Source of the DNA: Bacillota bacterium
Lineage (GTDB): Bacteria; Bacillota; Clostridia; Peptostreptococcales; Anaerovoracaceae
NCBI GenBank assembly: GCA_016302925.1
Contig: JAEDMR010000062.1
Coordinates: forward strand, 1 to 10,306
Length of the DNA: 10,306 nucleotides
Direction of reading: 5' to 3'
The notes beneath the pieces were generated by a model. It was given only the letters and a program-made list of their open reading frames with translations, was not told the origin of the DNA and searched no databases. Made by a program: the position numbers and the translations under genes. Positions 1 to 6,797 of this stretch are shown one piece after another (position 1 is the first letter of the stretch; the number at the start of each line of letters is the position of its first letter).

Positions 1-216
1 CTCCACCACGGAAAGCGGCGGCGGATTCTTCCGAAGCTCTCTCAGGAAGCCGTCACAGCTCTCACTTTTCCCCTGAAGCTCCGCTTCCACGCCGCCGGAG
101 GTATTCTTCGCCCATCCGGATAGCCCATAAGCTGCGGCCAGGCGGTGCAGAAAGGGGCGGAAGCCCACCCCCTGCACAATCCCCCGCACATTTACGTGCA
201 TTCTTTTTTCTTCCAT
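1..216 (-). CDS. hypF: HypF N-terminal fragment, [NiFe]-hydrogenase carbamoyltransferase (runs off left edge)
   Basis: The 72 codons present encode the N-terminal acylphosphatase-like domain of HypF. The signature GIVQGVGFRPFLHRLA lies at residues 12-27, and a following GWAKNTSGGVEAEL stretch matches the second half of that fold. HypF transfers a carbamoyl group from carbamoyl phosphate to HypE, the first step of cyanide-ligand synthesis for the [NiFe] centre, in the cytoplasm. The zinc-finger, YrdC-like and Kae1-like domains would lie beyond the window. The ATG at 216-214 shares its A with the hypB stop (TGATG), which implies translational coupling. An in-frame ATG at 201-199, directly before HVNVRG, is a possible alternative start. 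Together with hypA and hypB this is the front of a hyp operon; hypC, hypD and hypE are expected outside the window but are not seen. Confidence 0.93.
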   Translation of the reverse strand, partial: MEEKRMHVNVRGIVQGVGFRPFLHRLAAAYGLSGWAKNTSGGVEAELQGKSESCDGFLRELRKNPPPLSVVE

Positions 217-875
217 CAACCTGCAGTCACTTTCCGGATCTTTTCTGACAGAAATGCTGCCAGTTCATCGATGCCTTCTCCCGTTCTGCTGCTGACCTTA
301 AAAAGCGGTGCCCCGGGATTCACGGTCTCATAATTCGCTGCCACCCGTGCTTCATCAAAATCAAAGTAGGGCAGGCAGTCACATTTATTCAGCACCAGGC
401 AGCCGGTCTCTGTGAACATCAGCGGATATTTCTCCACCTTGTCATCCCCCTCCGGGATACTTAACAGGGTAATCCGCAGTGCTTCCCCGATATCAAACTC
501 CGCCGGACAGACCAGATTGCCGATATTCTCCACAAATATCACATCCAGATCCTCCAGAGGAAGCAGCGGCAGGATATTCTGAATGCTCATCGCTTCGATA
601 TGGCAGGCACCGTCCGTGTTTAACTGTACCGCCGGCAGACCCAGAGCCGCAATCCGTTCTGCATCAATCTGTCCGGCGATATCTCCTTCGATCACACCGA
701 TACGCCAATCTGCCTTCAGCCGTTCAGAAAGCGCGGTAAGCAGGCTGGTTTTTCCGGCTCCCGGACTGCCCATGAGATTGATCATGCAGATGTTTTTCTC
801 CTTCAGCACCTTCCGAACCTCTGCACTTACATCCTCATTCCACTCCATGATCTGATGAAGCACCTTGATTTCCAT
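216..875 (-). CDS. hypB: HypB, nickel-insertion GTPase for [NiFe] hydrogenase
   Basis: This 219-residue protein is a SIMIBI-class GTPase that works with HypA to deliver nickel into the hydrogenase large subunit. The P-loop GSPGAGKTS is at residues 36-44. The metal-binding motif Cys91-His92 and the later Cys123 (LVCP) match the GTPase-domain nickel/zinc site. The guanine-specificity motif NKCD is at 163-166. There is no N-terminal histidine-rich stretch and no CXXCGCXXX high-affinity site, so this is the short form without nickel-storage function. The start at 875 follows GGAGGTAGAAGAAC and lies inside the end of hypA, overlapping it by 41 bases. The stop overlaps the hypF start by one base. 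These overlaps point to one polycistronic message. Its likely client in this window is EchE. Confidence 0.96.
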   Translation of the reverse strand: MEIKVLHQIMEWNEDVSAEVRKVLKEKNICMINLMGSPGAGKTSLLTALSERLKADWRIGVIEGDIAGQIDAERIAALGLPAVQLNTDGACHIEAMSIQNILPLLPLEDLDVIFVENIGNLVCPAEFDIGEALRITLLSIPEGDDKVEKYPLMFTETGCLVLNKCDCLPYFDFDEARVAANYETVNPGAPLFKVSSRTGEGIDELAAFLSEKIRKVTAG

Positions 876-1218
876 GTTCTTCTACCTCCATACTGGTAAT
901 CATAAATTCTTTTCCTGACAGGATTTTCAGCCGCAGGCTGCCGCAGTGCGGACAGGCAATGCTTCTGCGGGTTATCTCACTTTCCTTTCCGCAGTCCCGG
1001 CACAGAACGGAAAGAGGAAGCACCTCCGCTTCTATCTTTGCCCCTTCCGCGATGGTTCCTTCCGCCAGTACATCCAGATACATCTGAATACACTCCGGAT
1101 AAAGTCCGCAGAAAGGGCCCATTCTCAGGCGAATGGTCTTAATTTTCGACGCATTTCTCTTCCTGGCCTCCTCAATGGAGTAGGACAGGATCGATTCTGT
1201 CACACTCAGCTCATGCAT
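835..1218 (-). CDS. hypA: HypA, nickel metallochaperone (hydrogenase maturation)
   Basis: The 127-residue product starts with MHELSV, whose N-terminal Met-His-Glu binds nickel in HypA proteins. A zinc site follows, made of two CxxC pairs (Cys73/Cys76 and Cys89/Cys92). It ends in the usual EVEE region plus about a dozen extra residues created by the overlap with hypB. HypA receives Ni(II) and passes it with HypB to the immature large subunit. The open frame continues upstream to 1380, but the start at 1218 is chosen for three reasons: MHE is invariant in the family, AAAGGAG lies eight bases before this ATG, and the 54 extra residues have no family counterpart. It is the first gene of the minus-strand hyp operon and is divergent from ech, so both may respond to the same signals. 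Confidence 0.96.
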   Translation of the reverse strand: MHELSVTESILSYSIEEARKRNASKIKTIRLRMGPFCGLYPECIQMYLDVLAEGTIAEGAKIEAEVLPLSVLCRDCGKESEITRRSIACPHCGSLRLKILSGKEFMITSMEVEEHGNQGASSDHGVE

Positions 1219-1253
1219 GCCTTCCGCTCCTTTATCACACCTTTTTACAGCAG

Positions 1254-1328
1254 TTTTCCCGGATATTCTTCCCTGCTTTTTCCTGCAATTTTCCATACAA
1301 GCATACCACAATTTCATATCCGGGAAAA
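1254..1328. repeat. Perfect 13-bp inverted repeat with 49-base spacer in the hypA leader
   Basis: The left arm TTTTCCCGGATAT (1254-1266) is the exact reverse complement of the right arm ATATCCGGGAAAA (1316-1328). The arms are separated by 49 bases. If the hyp transcript starts near 1402, both arms would lie in its 5' leader, the nearer one ending 35 bases before the hypA ATG. They could then pair into a long closing stem enclosing an A- and G-rich loop. Alternatively the arms could be two oppositely oriented protein-binding sites between the divergent operons. There is no T-run after the stem on the minus strand, so it is not a simple terminator. Confidence 0.6.
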
Positions 1329-1444
1329 GACCTGCGTAAAAATTCATTTTCATTTTATAAAATCTATCGTTTTTTACCATTTTTAACTTCCTTTCTTCAA
1401 CTAAATGTATTATAACTGTACTGTATAGAGGGAAATGGTTTATA

Positions 1445-1450
1445 GGAGGT
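1445..1450 (+). promoter_or_regulatory. Ribosome binding site of echA (AGGAGGT-type)
   Basis: GGAGGT lies seven bases before the echA ATG at 1458. The surrounding 13 bases TTATAGGAGGTAT (1440-1452) recur exactly before echB (3328-3340). The two membrane subunits therefore have essentially the same translation-initiation site. Confidence 0.85.
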
Positions 1451-1457
1451 ATATTGT

Positions 1458-3347
1458 ATGTTGATTCCCGTACTGATCGGGCTTCCGGTAGTCACAGCAG
1501 CTGCAGTCTCCCTGCTTCCGGGCAGCAGACTTCGTGAGCTTGCCGTCTACACCGGCGCCTTTGCCGAGATGATACTGACACTTCTGTTTCTTTTTCAGTG
1601 GATTCAGAACGGTTCGGTTCCTCAGCTGTATTACACAAATCCGGAATGGGTAAATCCCGGAATTACCATTGCGGACATTGCACTGACCGGATTTATCCTG
1701 TTTCTGAGTGCCAGATACCGGCAGTGGTTTCCGGCTCTGTTATCATTATTACAAACCGGACTGGTTCTCTACACGGAGCACACAGCCGTCATCGCCGAAG
1801 CACCCCATATGATGGTGGATCGTCTGGCGCTGGTGATGTGTGTCATCATTGCCTTTGTGGGCGGGTTTATCTGTATCTACGCCGTGGGCTATATGAAGGG
1901 CTACCATCATCATAATCCCAAGGTAGCGGACCGCCGGTACTTCTTCTTTTCCATGCTGTTCCTGTTTCTGGGCGCCATGTACGGACTAGTACTGTCACAG
2001 AACCTGATCTGGATGTACTTTTTCTGGGAAATCACCAGTGTGATCTCCTTCCTTCTCATCGGCTACACCAGAACGGAAGAAGCCATCCGCAACAGCTTTA
2101 AGGCACTGTGGATGAACTTATTCGGAGGCCTGGGCTTTGCCGTTGCCATCGCACTGCTGGCCTTTACCGGCGGTAATCTGCAGCTTTCCTATGCGGCGGA
2201 GCACGGAAGCGCCCTGGTCCTGGCCTGCCTGTCCTTAGCAGCCCTGACCAAATCGGCCCAGCTTCCTTTTTCCAACTGGCTGTTCGGAGCCATGGTAGCT
2301 CCCACCCCGTCCAGTGCCCTGCTGCACAGCGCAACCATGGTCAAAGCAGGGGTTTACTTATTGATCCGTCTCTCCCCGGCGTTCCACGGTTCACTGGTCG
2401 GCTTCATGGTATCCATGATCGGCGGTTTTACCTTTATCGTCACCAGTATGATGGCTATCTCTCAGAATGATGCCAAAAAGGTTCTGGCCTTTTCCACCAT
2501 CTCTAACCTGGGACTGATCGTGGCCTGTGCCGGCATCGGCGCCAAGGAAACCGTCTGGGGTGCCATCTTCCTGATGATTTTCCACGCGGTCAGCAAATCC
2601 ATGCTGTTCCAGTCGGTGGGTTCCACAGAAAACAGTCTGTTTTCCCGGGATATTGAGGATATGCACGGTATGCTTCTTCGTCTCCCGAAACTGACCTACA
2701 TCATGGGCATCGGCATCGCAGGCATGTATCTGGCGCCCTTCGGCATGCTGATTTCCAAATGGGTGGCACTGAAGGCCTTCGTGGATTCCGGCAACGTCCT
2801 TCTGGTACTTTTTATCGCCTACGGAAGTGCCACCACCATGTTTTACTGGACAAAATGGCTGAGCAAGCTGATTTCCCAGCATCGTACCCGACAGGAGGTG
2901 GCCGATGTCACTCACAGAGATGAGTATCTCTCCATGTATGTCCATGCGGCCTCCATGGTAGGTCTCTGTCTTCTGTTCCCGGCTTTGGCCTTCCGTCTGG
3001 TGAATCCTATCGTCCTTGAATTGTTCGGCGATGCCAAAACGGTCCTGTCCATGAGTGTCATGACCACTATGGTTATCATGCTGGCCTCCATCGTATTCGT
3101 ACCGTTAAGCATGTTTCTCGTGTCACGGGCTGCTCACAGCAAGCTGGTGCCCATCTACATGAACGGTATCAATATCGGAGACAACACTCACTGTGTCGGC
3201 AGCTTCGGCCAGGAGGAGCATCTGTACTTAAGCAACTGGTATCTGCGCTTTGAATTCGGACGGCGCCGTCTTTTACGGCCTTCCATCTACTTTGCAGCCA
3301 GTATCCTGGTAATTGTATTTTGTCTGATTATAGGAGGTATAAGCTGA
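1458..3347 (+). CDS. echA: Ech hydrogenase subunit A, proton/ion-translocating antiporter-like membrane protein
   Basis: This 629-residue polytopic membrane protein belongs to the NuoL/MrpA/HyfB antiporter-like family and is the large ion-pumping subunit of energy-converting hydrogenase. The core antiporter domain spans roughly residues 120-440. It holds the conserved membrane glutamate Glu191 (FFWEITSV), matching the NuoL TM5 glutamate. It also holds the central lysine Lys265 (LTKSAQLPFSNWL) and the signature APTPSSALLHSATMVKAGVYL from 281, followed by NDAKKVLAFSTISNLG at 337-352. The C-terminal part (490-629) adds further hydrophobic helices, the last at about 607-626. The start at 1458 is fixed by a strong ribosome binding site. 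Its stop TGA shares one base with the echB ATG. It heads the six-gene ech operon and is long enough to be intact. Confidence 0.93.
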   Translation: MLIPVLIGLPVVTAAAVSLLPGSRLRELAVYTGAFAEMILTLLFLFQWIQNGSVPQLYYTNPEWVNPGITIADIALTGFILFLSARYRQWFPALLSLLQTGLVLYTEHTAVIAEAPHMMVDRLALVMCVIIAFVGGFICIYAVGYMKGYHHHNPKVADRRYFFFSMLFLFLGAMYGLVLSQNLIWMYFFWEITSVISFLLIGYTRTEEAIRNSFKALWMNLFGGLGFAVAIALLAFTGGNLQLSYAAEHGSALVLACLSLAALTKSAQLPFSNWLFGAMVAPTPSSALLHSATMVKAGVYLLIRLSPAFHGSLVGFMVSMIGGFTFIVTSMMAISQNDAKKVLAFSTISNLGLIVACAGIGAKETVWGAIFLMIFHAVSKSMLFQSVGSTENSLFSRDIEDMHGMLLRLPKLTYIMGIGIAGMYLAPFGMLISKWVALKAFVDSGNVLLVLFIAYGSATTMFYWTKWLSKLISQHRTRQEVADVTHRDEYLSMYVHAASMVGLCLLFPALAFRLVNPIVLELFGDAKTVLSMSVMTTMVIMLASIVFVPLSMFLVSRAAHSKLVPIYMNGINIGDNTHCVGSFGQEEHLYLSNWYLRFEFGRRRLLRPSIYFAASILVIVFCLIIGGIS

Positions 3348-4207
3348 TGCGGATCCTGTCAGTCCTTGGTTTTCTGATTCTGGCGCCGTTTCTTGGCGGC
3401 CTGTTGGACGGAATCGACCGAAAGATTTCCGCCCGGATGCAGAGGCGCGTGGGACCGCCACTTCTGCAGCCATTTTATGATTTGAAAAAACTGTTTTCCA
3501 AACAGACGATTGCGGTAAATAATGTGCAGCTTCTGCTGAATTTAAGTTATCTGGTCTTCCTGATGATCTCCGGCGCTCTGCTGTTTGCCGGAACGGACAT
3601 TCTGATGTGCCTGTTTATTCTGTCCACCGCAGATATGTTTCTGATCCTGGCAGCATCCAGTGATTCCTCCCCCTACGCCAATATGGGAGCTTCCCGTGAG
3701 CTGATTCAGATGATGGCCTACGAGCCTCTGACACTTCTGGTCGCCGTCGGTTTCTATCTGACCACCGGATCCTTCCAGGTGAGCGAGATCATCCGCCAAC
3801 CCTTAAGTGCACTGCTTTTTATGCCCGGTATGCTTCTGGGCTTTGTGTTCAGCGCAACCATTAAATTTCGAAAATCTCCTTTTGATCTCTCCACCAGCCA
3901 TCATGCGCACCAGGAGATGGTCAAGGGCCTGACCACTGAGATGTCCGGCTTCAACCTGGCGATTATGAACATCGCAGAATACTATGAGATCGTCCTGATC
4001 CTGGGTATCTTCTGCCTGTTTATCATCAACCGGAATCCAGTCAGCTGGATTTTCGCCGTTGCGTTCTGCCTGTTTCTCTATTTTATCGAGATTCTGGTGG
4101 ACAATGCCTGCTCCCGTGTGAAATGGAGCACCATGCTCTGGTCCTGCTGGACTGTTACCCTGCTGACCGGAGGCATCAATCTTTTCGTTTTGTTGCTGAT
4201 TCAATAA
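3347..4207 (+). CDS. echB: Ech hydrogenase subunit B, NuoH/HycD-like membrane anchor
   Basis: This 286-residue integral membrane protein is homologous to NuoH of complex I and HycD of formate hydrogenlyase. It forms the heel that ties the soluble hydrogenase arm to the ion-pumping subunit. The NuoH signature appears near the first helix as RRVGPPLLQPFYDLKKLF (residues 33-50). Further family motifs are the acidic ASRELIQMMAYEP (115-127) and KSPFDLSTSHHAHQEMVKGL (176-195), the loop that faces the proximal FeS subunit. About seven or eight hydrophobic segments are visible. The start at 3347 overlaps the echA stop (TGATG) and follows AGGAGGT by eight bases. An in-frame ATG at 3320 is rejected because it lies within echA and has no ribosome binding site. 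Confidence 0.93.
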   Translation: MRILSVLGFLILAPFLGGLLDGIDRKISARMQRRVGPPLLQPFYDLKKLFSKQTIAVNNVQLLLNLSYLVFLMISGALLFAGTDILMCLFILSTADMFLILAASSDSSPYANMGASRELIQMMAYEPLTLLVAVGFYLTTGSFQVSEIIRQPLSALLFMPGMLLGFVFSATIKFRKSPFDLSTSHHAHQEMVKGLTTEMSGFNLAIMNIAEYYEIVLILGIFCLFIINRNPVSWIFAVAFCLFLYFIEILVDNACSRVKWSTMLWSCWTVTLLTGGINLFVLLLIQ

Positions 4208-4236
4208 TGACTTTCTCAAAATTTGGAGGAAATAAA

Positions 4237-4710
4237 ATGGGAACAATGTCAAAATCCCCATGGCTCCTGCACTATGATGCCAGCAGCTGCAACGGCTGTG
4301 ATATCGAGGTGCTGGACTGCCTGATGCCCAAATATGATATCGAACGGTTCGGCATCATCAACACCGGAGACCCCTTTCAGGCAGATATTCTGCTGATCAC
4401 CGGCGGCATCAACAGCCAGACGGAGCCGGTGGTCAAACAGCTGTACAGCCAGATGCCGGAGCCGAAGGTAGTCGTTGCCGTGGGAATCTGCGCTTGTACC
4501 GGCGGCGTATTTAAAGAGTGTTACAATATCAAAGGCGGTGTGGACACTGTCATTCCGGTGGATGTCTACGTCCCCGGCTGTGCTGCCCGTCCGGAATCCA
4601 TCATTGACGGTGTGGTGAAAGCCCTGGCAATCCTGGATCAGAAACAAAAGGATGCCAAATCCGGCAAAACAGCCGAGGCAGACGATGAAGCAGGAGGTAC
4701 AAATGGATAA
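4237..4710 (+). CDS. echC: Ech hydrogenase small subunit (NuoB-like, proximal [4Fe-4S])
   Basis: The 157-residue protein is the small subunit that carries the proximal [4Fe-4S] cluster next to the NiFe site. Its ligands are visible: Cys18 and Cys21 (SSCNGCDIEVLDC), Cys85 (GICACTGG) and Cys115 (PGCAARPE), the arrangement of group 4 hydrogenases and NuoB. There is no twin-arginine signal, so the complex faces the cytoplasm. The acidic, alanine-rich tail after about residue 135 is probably flexible. The start at 4237 has GGAGG seven bases upstream. Reading further upstream would run back into echB. The last eight bases overlap echD, so the two are translationally coupled. Confidence 0.95.
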   Translation: MGTMSKSPWLLHYDASSCNGCDIEVLDCLMPKYDIERFGIINTGDPFQADILLITGGINSQTEPVVKQLYSQMPEPKVVVAVGICACTGGVFKECYNIKGGVDTVIPVDVYVPGCAARPESIIDGVVKALAILDQKQKDAKSGKTAEADDEAGGTNG

Positions 4711-5053
4711 TACCGCAAATGAAATCAGAGAAATTACAATGGCGGAGTTTTTTCCCACCATCGTTCAGATGAAGCTGGAAAAATGGCGTCTGGTGCAGAT
4801 CTGCGCCGTACGTGCCGGAGAGGGCTATGAATTAAGCTACTCCTTCGCCCAGAGATACCATATGGTAACACTTCGTCTCCATCTTTCCGCAGAAGAAAAG
4901 GTAACCAGTATCACTCAGGTTTATCCCTGTGCCTTTCTTCAGGAGAACGAGATGGCAGAGCTCTTCGGAGTTCCCGTAGAGCATATTGATTTAGACTACA
5001 AGGATAAGCTGTACCGGATCGACCGGGAGCATCCGTTTAAGGAAAAGGGGTGA
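4703..5053 (+). CDS. echD: Ech hydrogenase subunit D (NuoC-like, 30-kDa subunit family)
   Basis: The 116-residue protein matches the NuoC/HycE N-terminal family, a structural subunit that packs against the catalytic subunit. The family hallmark appears as VYPCAFLQENEMAELFGV (residues 73-90), corresponding to the conserved glutamate plus (D/E)LFG region of NuoC. A DREHPFKEKG tail resembles the usual C-terminal end. No metal-binding motif is present, as expected. The start at 4703 is set by CAGGAGGT just upstream and lies eight bases inside echC. An in-frame ATG at 4652 is internal to echC and lacks a ribosome binding site. Four bases separate it from echE. Confidence 0.9.
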   Translation: MDNTANEIREITMAEFFPTIVQMKLEKWRLVQICAVRAGEGYELSYSFAQRYHMVTLRLHLSAEEKVTSITQVYPCAFLQENEMAELFGVPVEHIDLDYKDKLYRIDREHPFKEKG

Positions 5054-5057
5054 GCAG

Positions 5058-6137
5058 ATGGCAAAGAGAAGTATTATACCGTTCGGACCGCAGCATCCGG
5101 TTCTGCCGGAACCGATTCACCTGGATCTGGTTCTGGAGGATGAAACCGTGGTAGAGGCCATCCCAAGCATCGGCTTCATTCACCGTGGTCTGGAAAAATT
5201 AGTGGAAAAAAAGGATTTTAAACAGTATGTTTATATCGCCGAGCGCGTCTGCGGCATCTGTAGCTGCGGTCATGGCATGGGCTACTGTGAATCCGTGGAG
5301 CATATCATGGGAATCGAGGTTCCCCGCCGCGCTGACTACCTGCGCACTATCTGGATGGAGATGAGCCGTGTTCACAGCCATCTTCTCTGGCTTGGCCTGC
5401 TGGCCGACGCTCTGGGCTTTGAAAGCCTTTTTATGGAGGCCTGGCGCCTTCGGGAACGTATCCTGGATATGTTTGACGCCACCACCGGCGGACGAATCAT
5501 TTTCTCCGTCAACACCATCGGCGGTGTCTTAAAGGACATCGACGATTCCATGCTAAAGACACTGAAGGAAACGGTCCGTGACATGCGTCATGAGTTTAAA
5601 CCTATCGTAGACACCTTCCTGCACGACTACACCATCCAGAGCCGTCTGTGCGGACTGGGAGTGTTAAGCCGCGAGGATGCCATCCTCAATGGCGCAGTCG
5701 GTCCCATGCTTCGGGCCAGCGGTGAAGCCATCGACTTACGAACCCTTGGCTACGCGGCTTACAATGACTTAATGGTGATGCCCATTACCGCGCAGGACGG
5801 CGATGCCTACGCCCGCTGTGAGGTTCGCTTAAAGGAAACCATCATGTCTCTGCGAATGATTGAGGAGGCCATCGAAAAGATTCCTTCCGGCGATATCGCA
5901 GTTCCGGTAAAGGGAAATCCCAACGGCGAATATTTTATGCGGATTGAACAGCCCAGAGGGGAGGCCATCTACTATGTGAAGGCCAACGGCACCAAAAACT
6001 TAGAGCGGTTCCGTCTGCGTACTCCCACCACCAGCAACATTTCCCCGATGCTCCGTCTCTTAAAGGGCTGCCAGCTGGCCGATGTGCCTCTGCTGGTTCT
6101 GACCATTGACCCATGCATCAGCTGTACAGAGAGGTAA
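5058..6137 (+). CDS. echE: Ech hydrogenase catalytic large subunit, [NiFe] site
   Basis: The 359-residue large subunit binds the NiFe(CN)2CO centre that makes or oxidises H2 with ferredoxin. The L1 motif RVCGICSCGH holds Cys65 and Cys68. The L2 motif DPCISCTER holds Cys353 and Cys356 at the extreme C-terminus. The N-terminal FGPQHPVLPEP and GFIHRGLEKL are shared with NuoD and other group 4 hydrogenases. The protein ends three residues after the last ligand cysteine, with no cleavable extension. That agrees with the lack of an extension reported for EchE/CooH-type subunits and implies maturation without an endopeptidase. The start at 5058 follows AAGGGG by seven bases. Nickel should be supplied by the divergent hypA and hypB. 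Confidence 0.97.
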   Translation: MAKRSIIPFGPQHPVLPEPIHLDLVLEDETVVEAIPSIGFIHRGLEKLVEKKDFKQYVYIAERVCGICSCGHGMGYCESVEHIMGIEVPRRADYLRTIWMEMSRVHSHLLWLGLLADALGFESLFMEAWRLRERILDMFDATTGGRIIFSVNTIGGVLKDIDDSMLKTLKETVRDMRHEFKPIVDTFLHDYTIQSRLCGLGVLSREDAILNGAVGPMLRASGEAIDLRTLGYAAYNDLMVMPITAQDGDAYARCEVRLKETIMSLRMIEEAIEKIPSGDIAVPVKGNPNGEYFMRIEQPRGEAIYYVKANGTKNLERFRLRTPTTSNISPMLRLLKGCQLADVPLLVLTIDPCISCTER

Positions 6138-6141
6138 CGCC

Positions 6142-6552
6142 ATGGAAAATCCGAAATTTCTGACCTTCGCCAAAACGGCCATGAAAAATCTTTTTACAAA
6201 ACCATACACCGTACAATACCCGGCAAAACCGGCGCAGTTCCCGGAACGGATGCGGGGACATATCGTGATTCAGCCGGAGGACTGTATCTGCTGCGGACTC
6301 TGCATGAGAAACTGTCCGCCCGGTGCTATCACTGTGGATCGTGCCGCGGGAACCTGGTCCATCAACCGCTTCGACTGTATCCAGTGCGGCAGCTGCACCA
6401 TCGGCTGCCCGAAAAAATGCTTACAGATCGTACCGGGCTATACCACCCCGGACACCCAAAAACAGACAGAGACCGTCTCCTGTCCCAATCGGCCTGCTCC
6501 GCCGGCAAAACCGGCAGGACCAGCAGACGCAAAAAAATCGATCACAATTTAG
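6142..6552 (+). CDS. echF: Ech hydrogenase subunit F, 2[4Fe-4S] ferredoxin-like electron-entry subunit
   Basis: The 136-residue polyferredoxin-type subunit carries two [4Fe-4S] clusters that pass electrons between soluble ferredoxin and EchC. The cluster motifs are C48-x2-C51-x2-C54-x3-C58-P and C79-x2-C82-x2-C85-x3-C89-P. An additional Cys50 sits inside the first motif. The N-terminal 40 residues resemble NuoI/HycF-type docking segments. The tail after residue 100 is rich in Pro, Ala and Lys, with one isolated Cys114, and looks disordered. The start at 6142 lies four bases after the echE stop. GAGG in the end of echE serves as a modest ribosome binding site. This is the last gene of the operon, 15 bases before the terminator stem. 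Confidence 0.94.
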   Translation: MENPKFLTFAKTAMKNLFTKPYTVQYPAKPAQFPERMRGHIVIQPEDCICCGLCMRNCPPGAITVDRAAGTWSINRFDCIQCGSCTIGCPKKCLQIVPGYTTPDTQKQTETVSCPNRPAPPAKPAGPADAKKSITI

Positions 6553-6567
6553 TTCCTGAAACAAAGC

Positions 6568-6602
6568 GGTGCCGGGGTCAAAAAACCCGGCACCTTCTTT
6601 TT
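6568..6602 (+). terminator. Rho-independent terminator of the ech operon
   Basis: A perfect 9-bp GC-rich stem, GGTGCCGGG (6568-6576) with CCCGGCACC (6586-6594), encloses a nine-base loop. It is followed by a T-rich run TTCTTTTT (6595-6602). It lies 15 bases after the echF stop. The convergent Cys-rich peptide gene stops at 6608, so the same stem may also help end the minus-strand transcript. On that strand the following tract (GCTTTGTTT) is poorer. Confidence 0.92.
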
Positions 6603-6607
6603 CCCAT

Positions 6608-6766
6608 TTACATACATCCGGCAATGCACTCAAACAACTGGCAGGTTGCTTTTACGCTTCCTTTCAGATAATCGCAGCAGCACTGTGTACAAGCCTTTTT
6701 GGTTTCTGAACCTCCCTGTGCATTTGCCTGATCCTGCGCTTCATATTGTTTCTGATTCTCACTCAT
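6608..6766 (-). CDS. Seven-cysteine small peptide, candidate maturation substrate
   Basis: This 52-residue reading frame starts at the ATG at 6766 and has an ideal ribosome binding site AAGGAGGT (6780-6773) six bases upstream. The N-terminal half is polar, glutamine-rich and free of cysteine (MSENQKQYEAQDQANAQGG). The C-terminal half holds seven cysteines at residues 26, 29, 30, 31, 42, 47 and 51, including CTQCCC and a closing CIAGC, and ends at Cys-Met. The split into a polar leader and a Cys-rich core, with Gly-Gly at 18-19 between them, resembles ribosomally made, modified peptides. It is the last gene of the minus-strand unit, 31 bases after a SPASM-like gene, which supports a precursor role. 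A small metal-binding protein is the main alternative. I do not recognise the family with certainty. Confidence 0.78.
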   Translation of the reverse strand: MSENQKQYEAQDQANAQGGSETKKACTQCCCDYLKGSVKATCQLFECIAGCM

Positions 6767-6772
6767 GTTGAC

Positions 6773-6780
6773 ACCTCCTT
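6773..6780 (-). promoter_or_regulatory. Consensus ribosome binding site of the Cys-rich peptide gene
   Basis: AAGGAGGT, an eight-base match to the 16S anti-Shine-Dalgarno sequence, lies six bases before the ATG at 6766. It is much better than the site of the preceding gene. Efficient translation of the peptide relative to its upstream partner is therefore likely. Confidence 0.85.
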
Positions 6781-6797
6781 CCCGATTTCCAGATGAT

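Larger units (their letters stand above)
1219..1457. promoter_or_regulatory. Divergent hypA / echA intergenic regulatory region
   Basis: These 239 bases separate the hypA and echA starts and must hold promoters for both operons. On the minus strand a perfect TATAAT (1414-1409) is a candidate -10 for hypA, but no convincing -35 lies 16-19 bases upstream of it. It would give a leader of roughly 180 bases. On the plus strand the AT-rich stretch 1382-1429 offers only weak pairings, for example TTAACT (1383-1388) with TATTAT (1408-1413) at a long 19-base spacing. A short tandem ACTGT occurs at 1415-1424. No tRNA, riboswitch of a class I recognise, or small gene is evident. Individual promoter assignments here are tentative; only the divergent arrangement is firm. 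Confidence 0.5.

Noticed and set aside
1219..1380. In-frame N-terminal extension of hypA by 54 codons
   Set aside because: HypA function needs the N-terminal Met-His-Glu encoded at 1218, the ribosome binding site fits that ATG, and the extension is AT-rich leader sequence with the inverted repeat.
2391..2945. Open frame antisense to echA
   Set aside because: It is a codon-bias shadow. The sense strand encodes the conserved antiporter motifs over the same bases.
4249..4761. Long open frame antisense to echC and echD
   Set aside because: It mirrors well-supported, motif-bearing genes on the plus strand, has no plausible ribosome binding site and gives a low-complexity product resembling no family.
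1458..6552. Complex I (nuo), formate hydrogenlyase (hyc/hyf) or CO-dependent hydrogenase operon
   Set aside because: There are only six genes, in echA-F order, with both NiFe CxxC pairs present in the large subunit. No NADH-binding, formate dehydrogenase or CO dehydrogenase gene is adjacent.
6608..6766. SCIFF-type six-Cys peptide
   Set aside because: The peptide has seven cysteines in different spacing and its neighbour lacks the radical-SAM motif carried by the SCIFF maturase.
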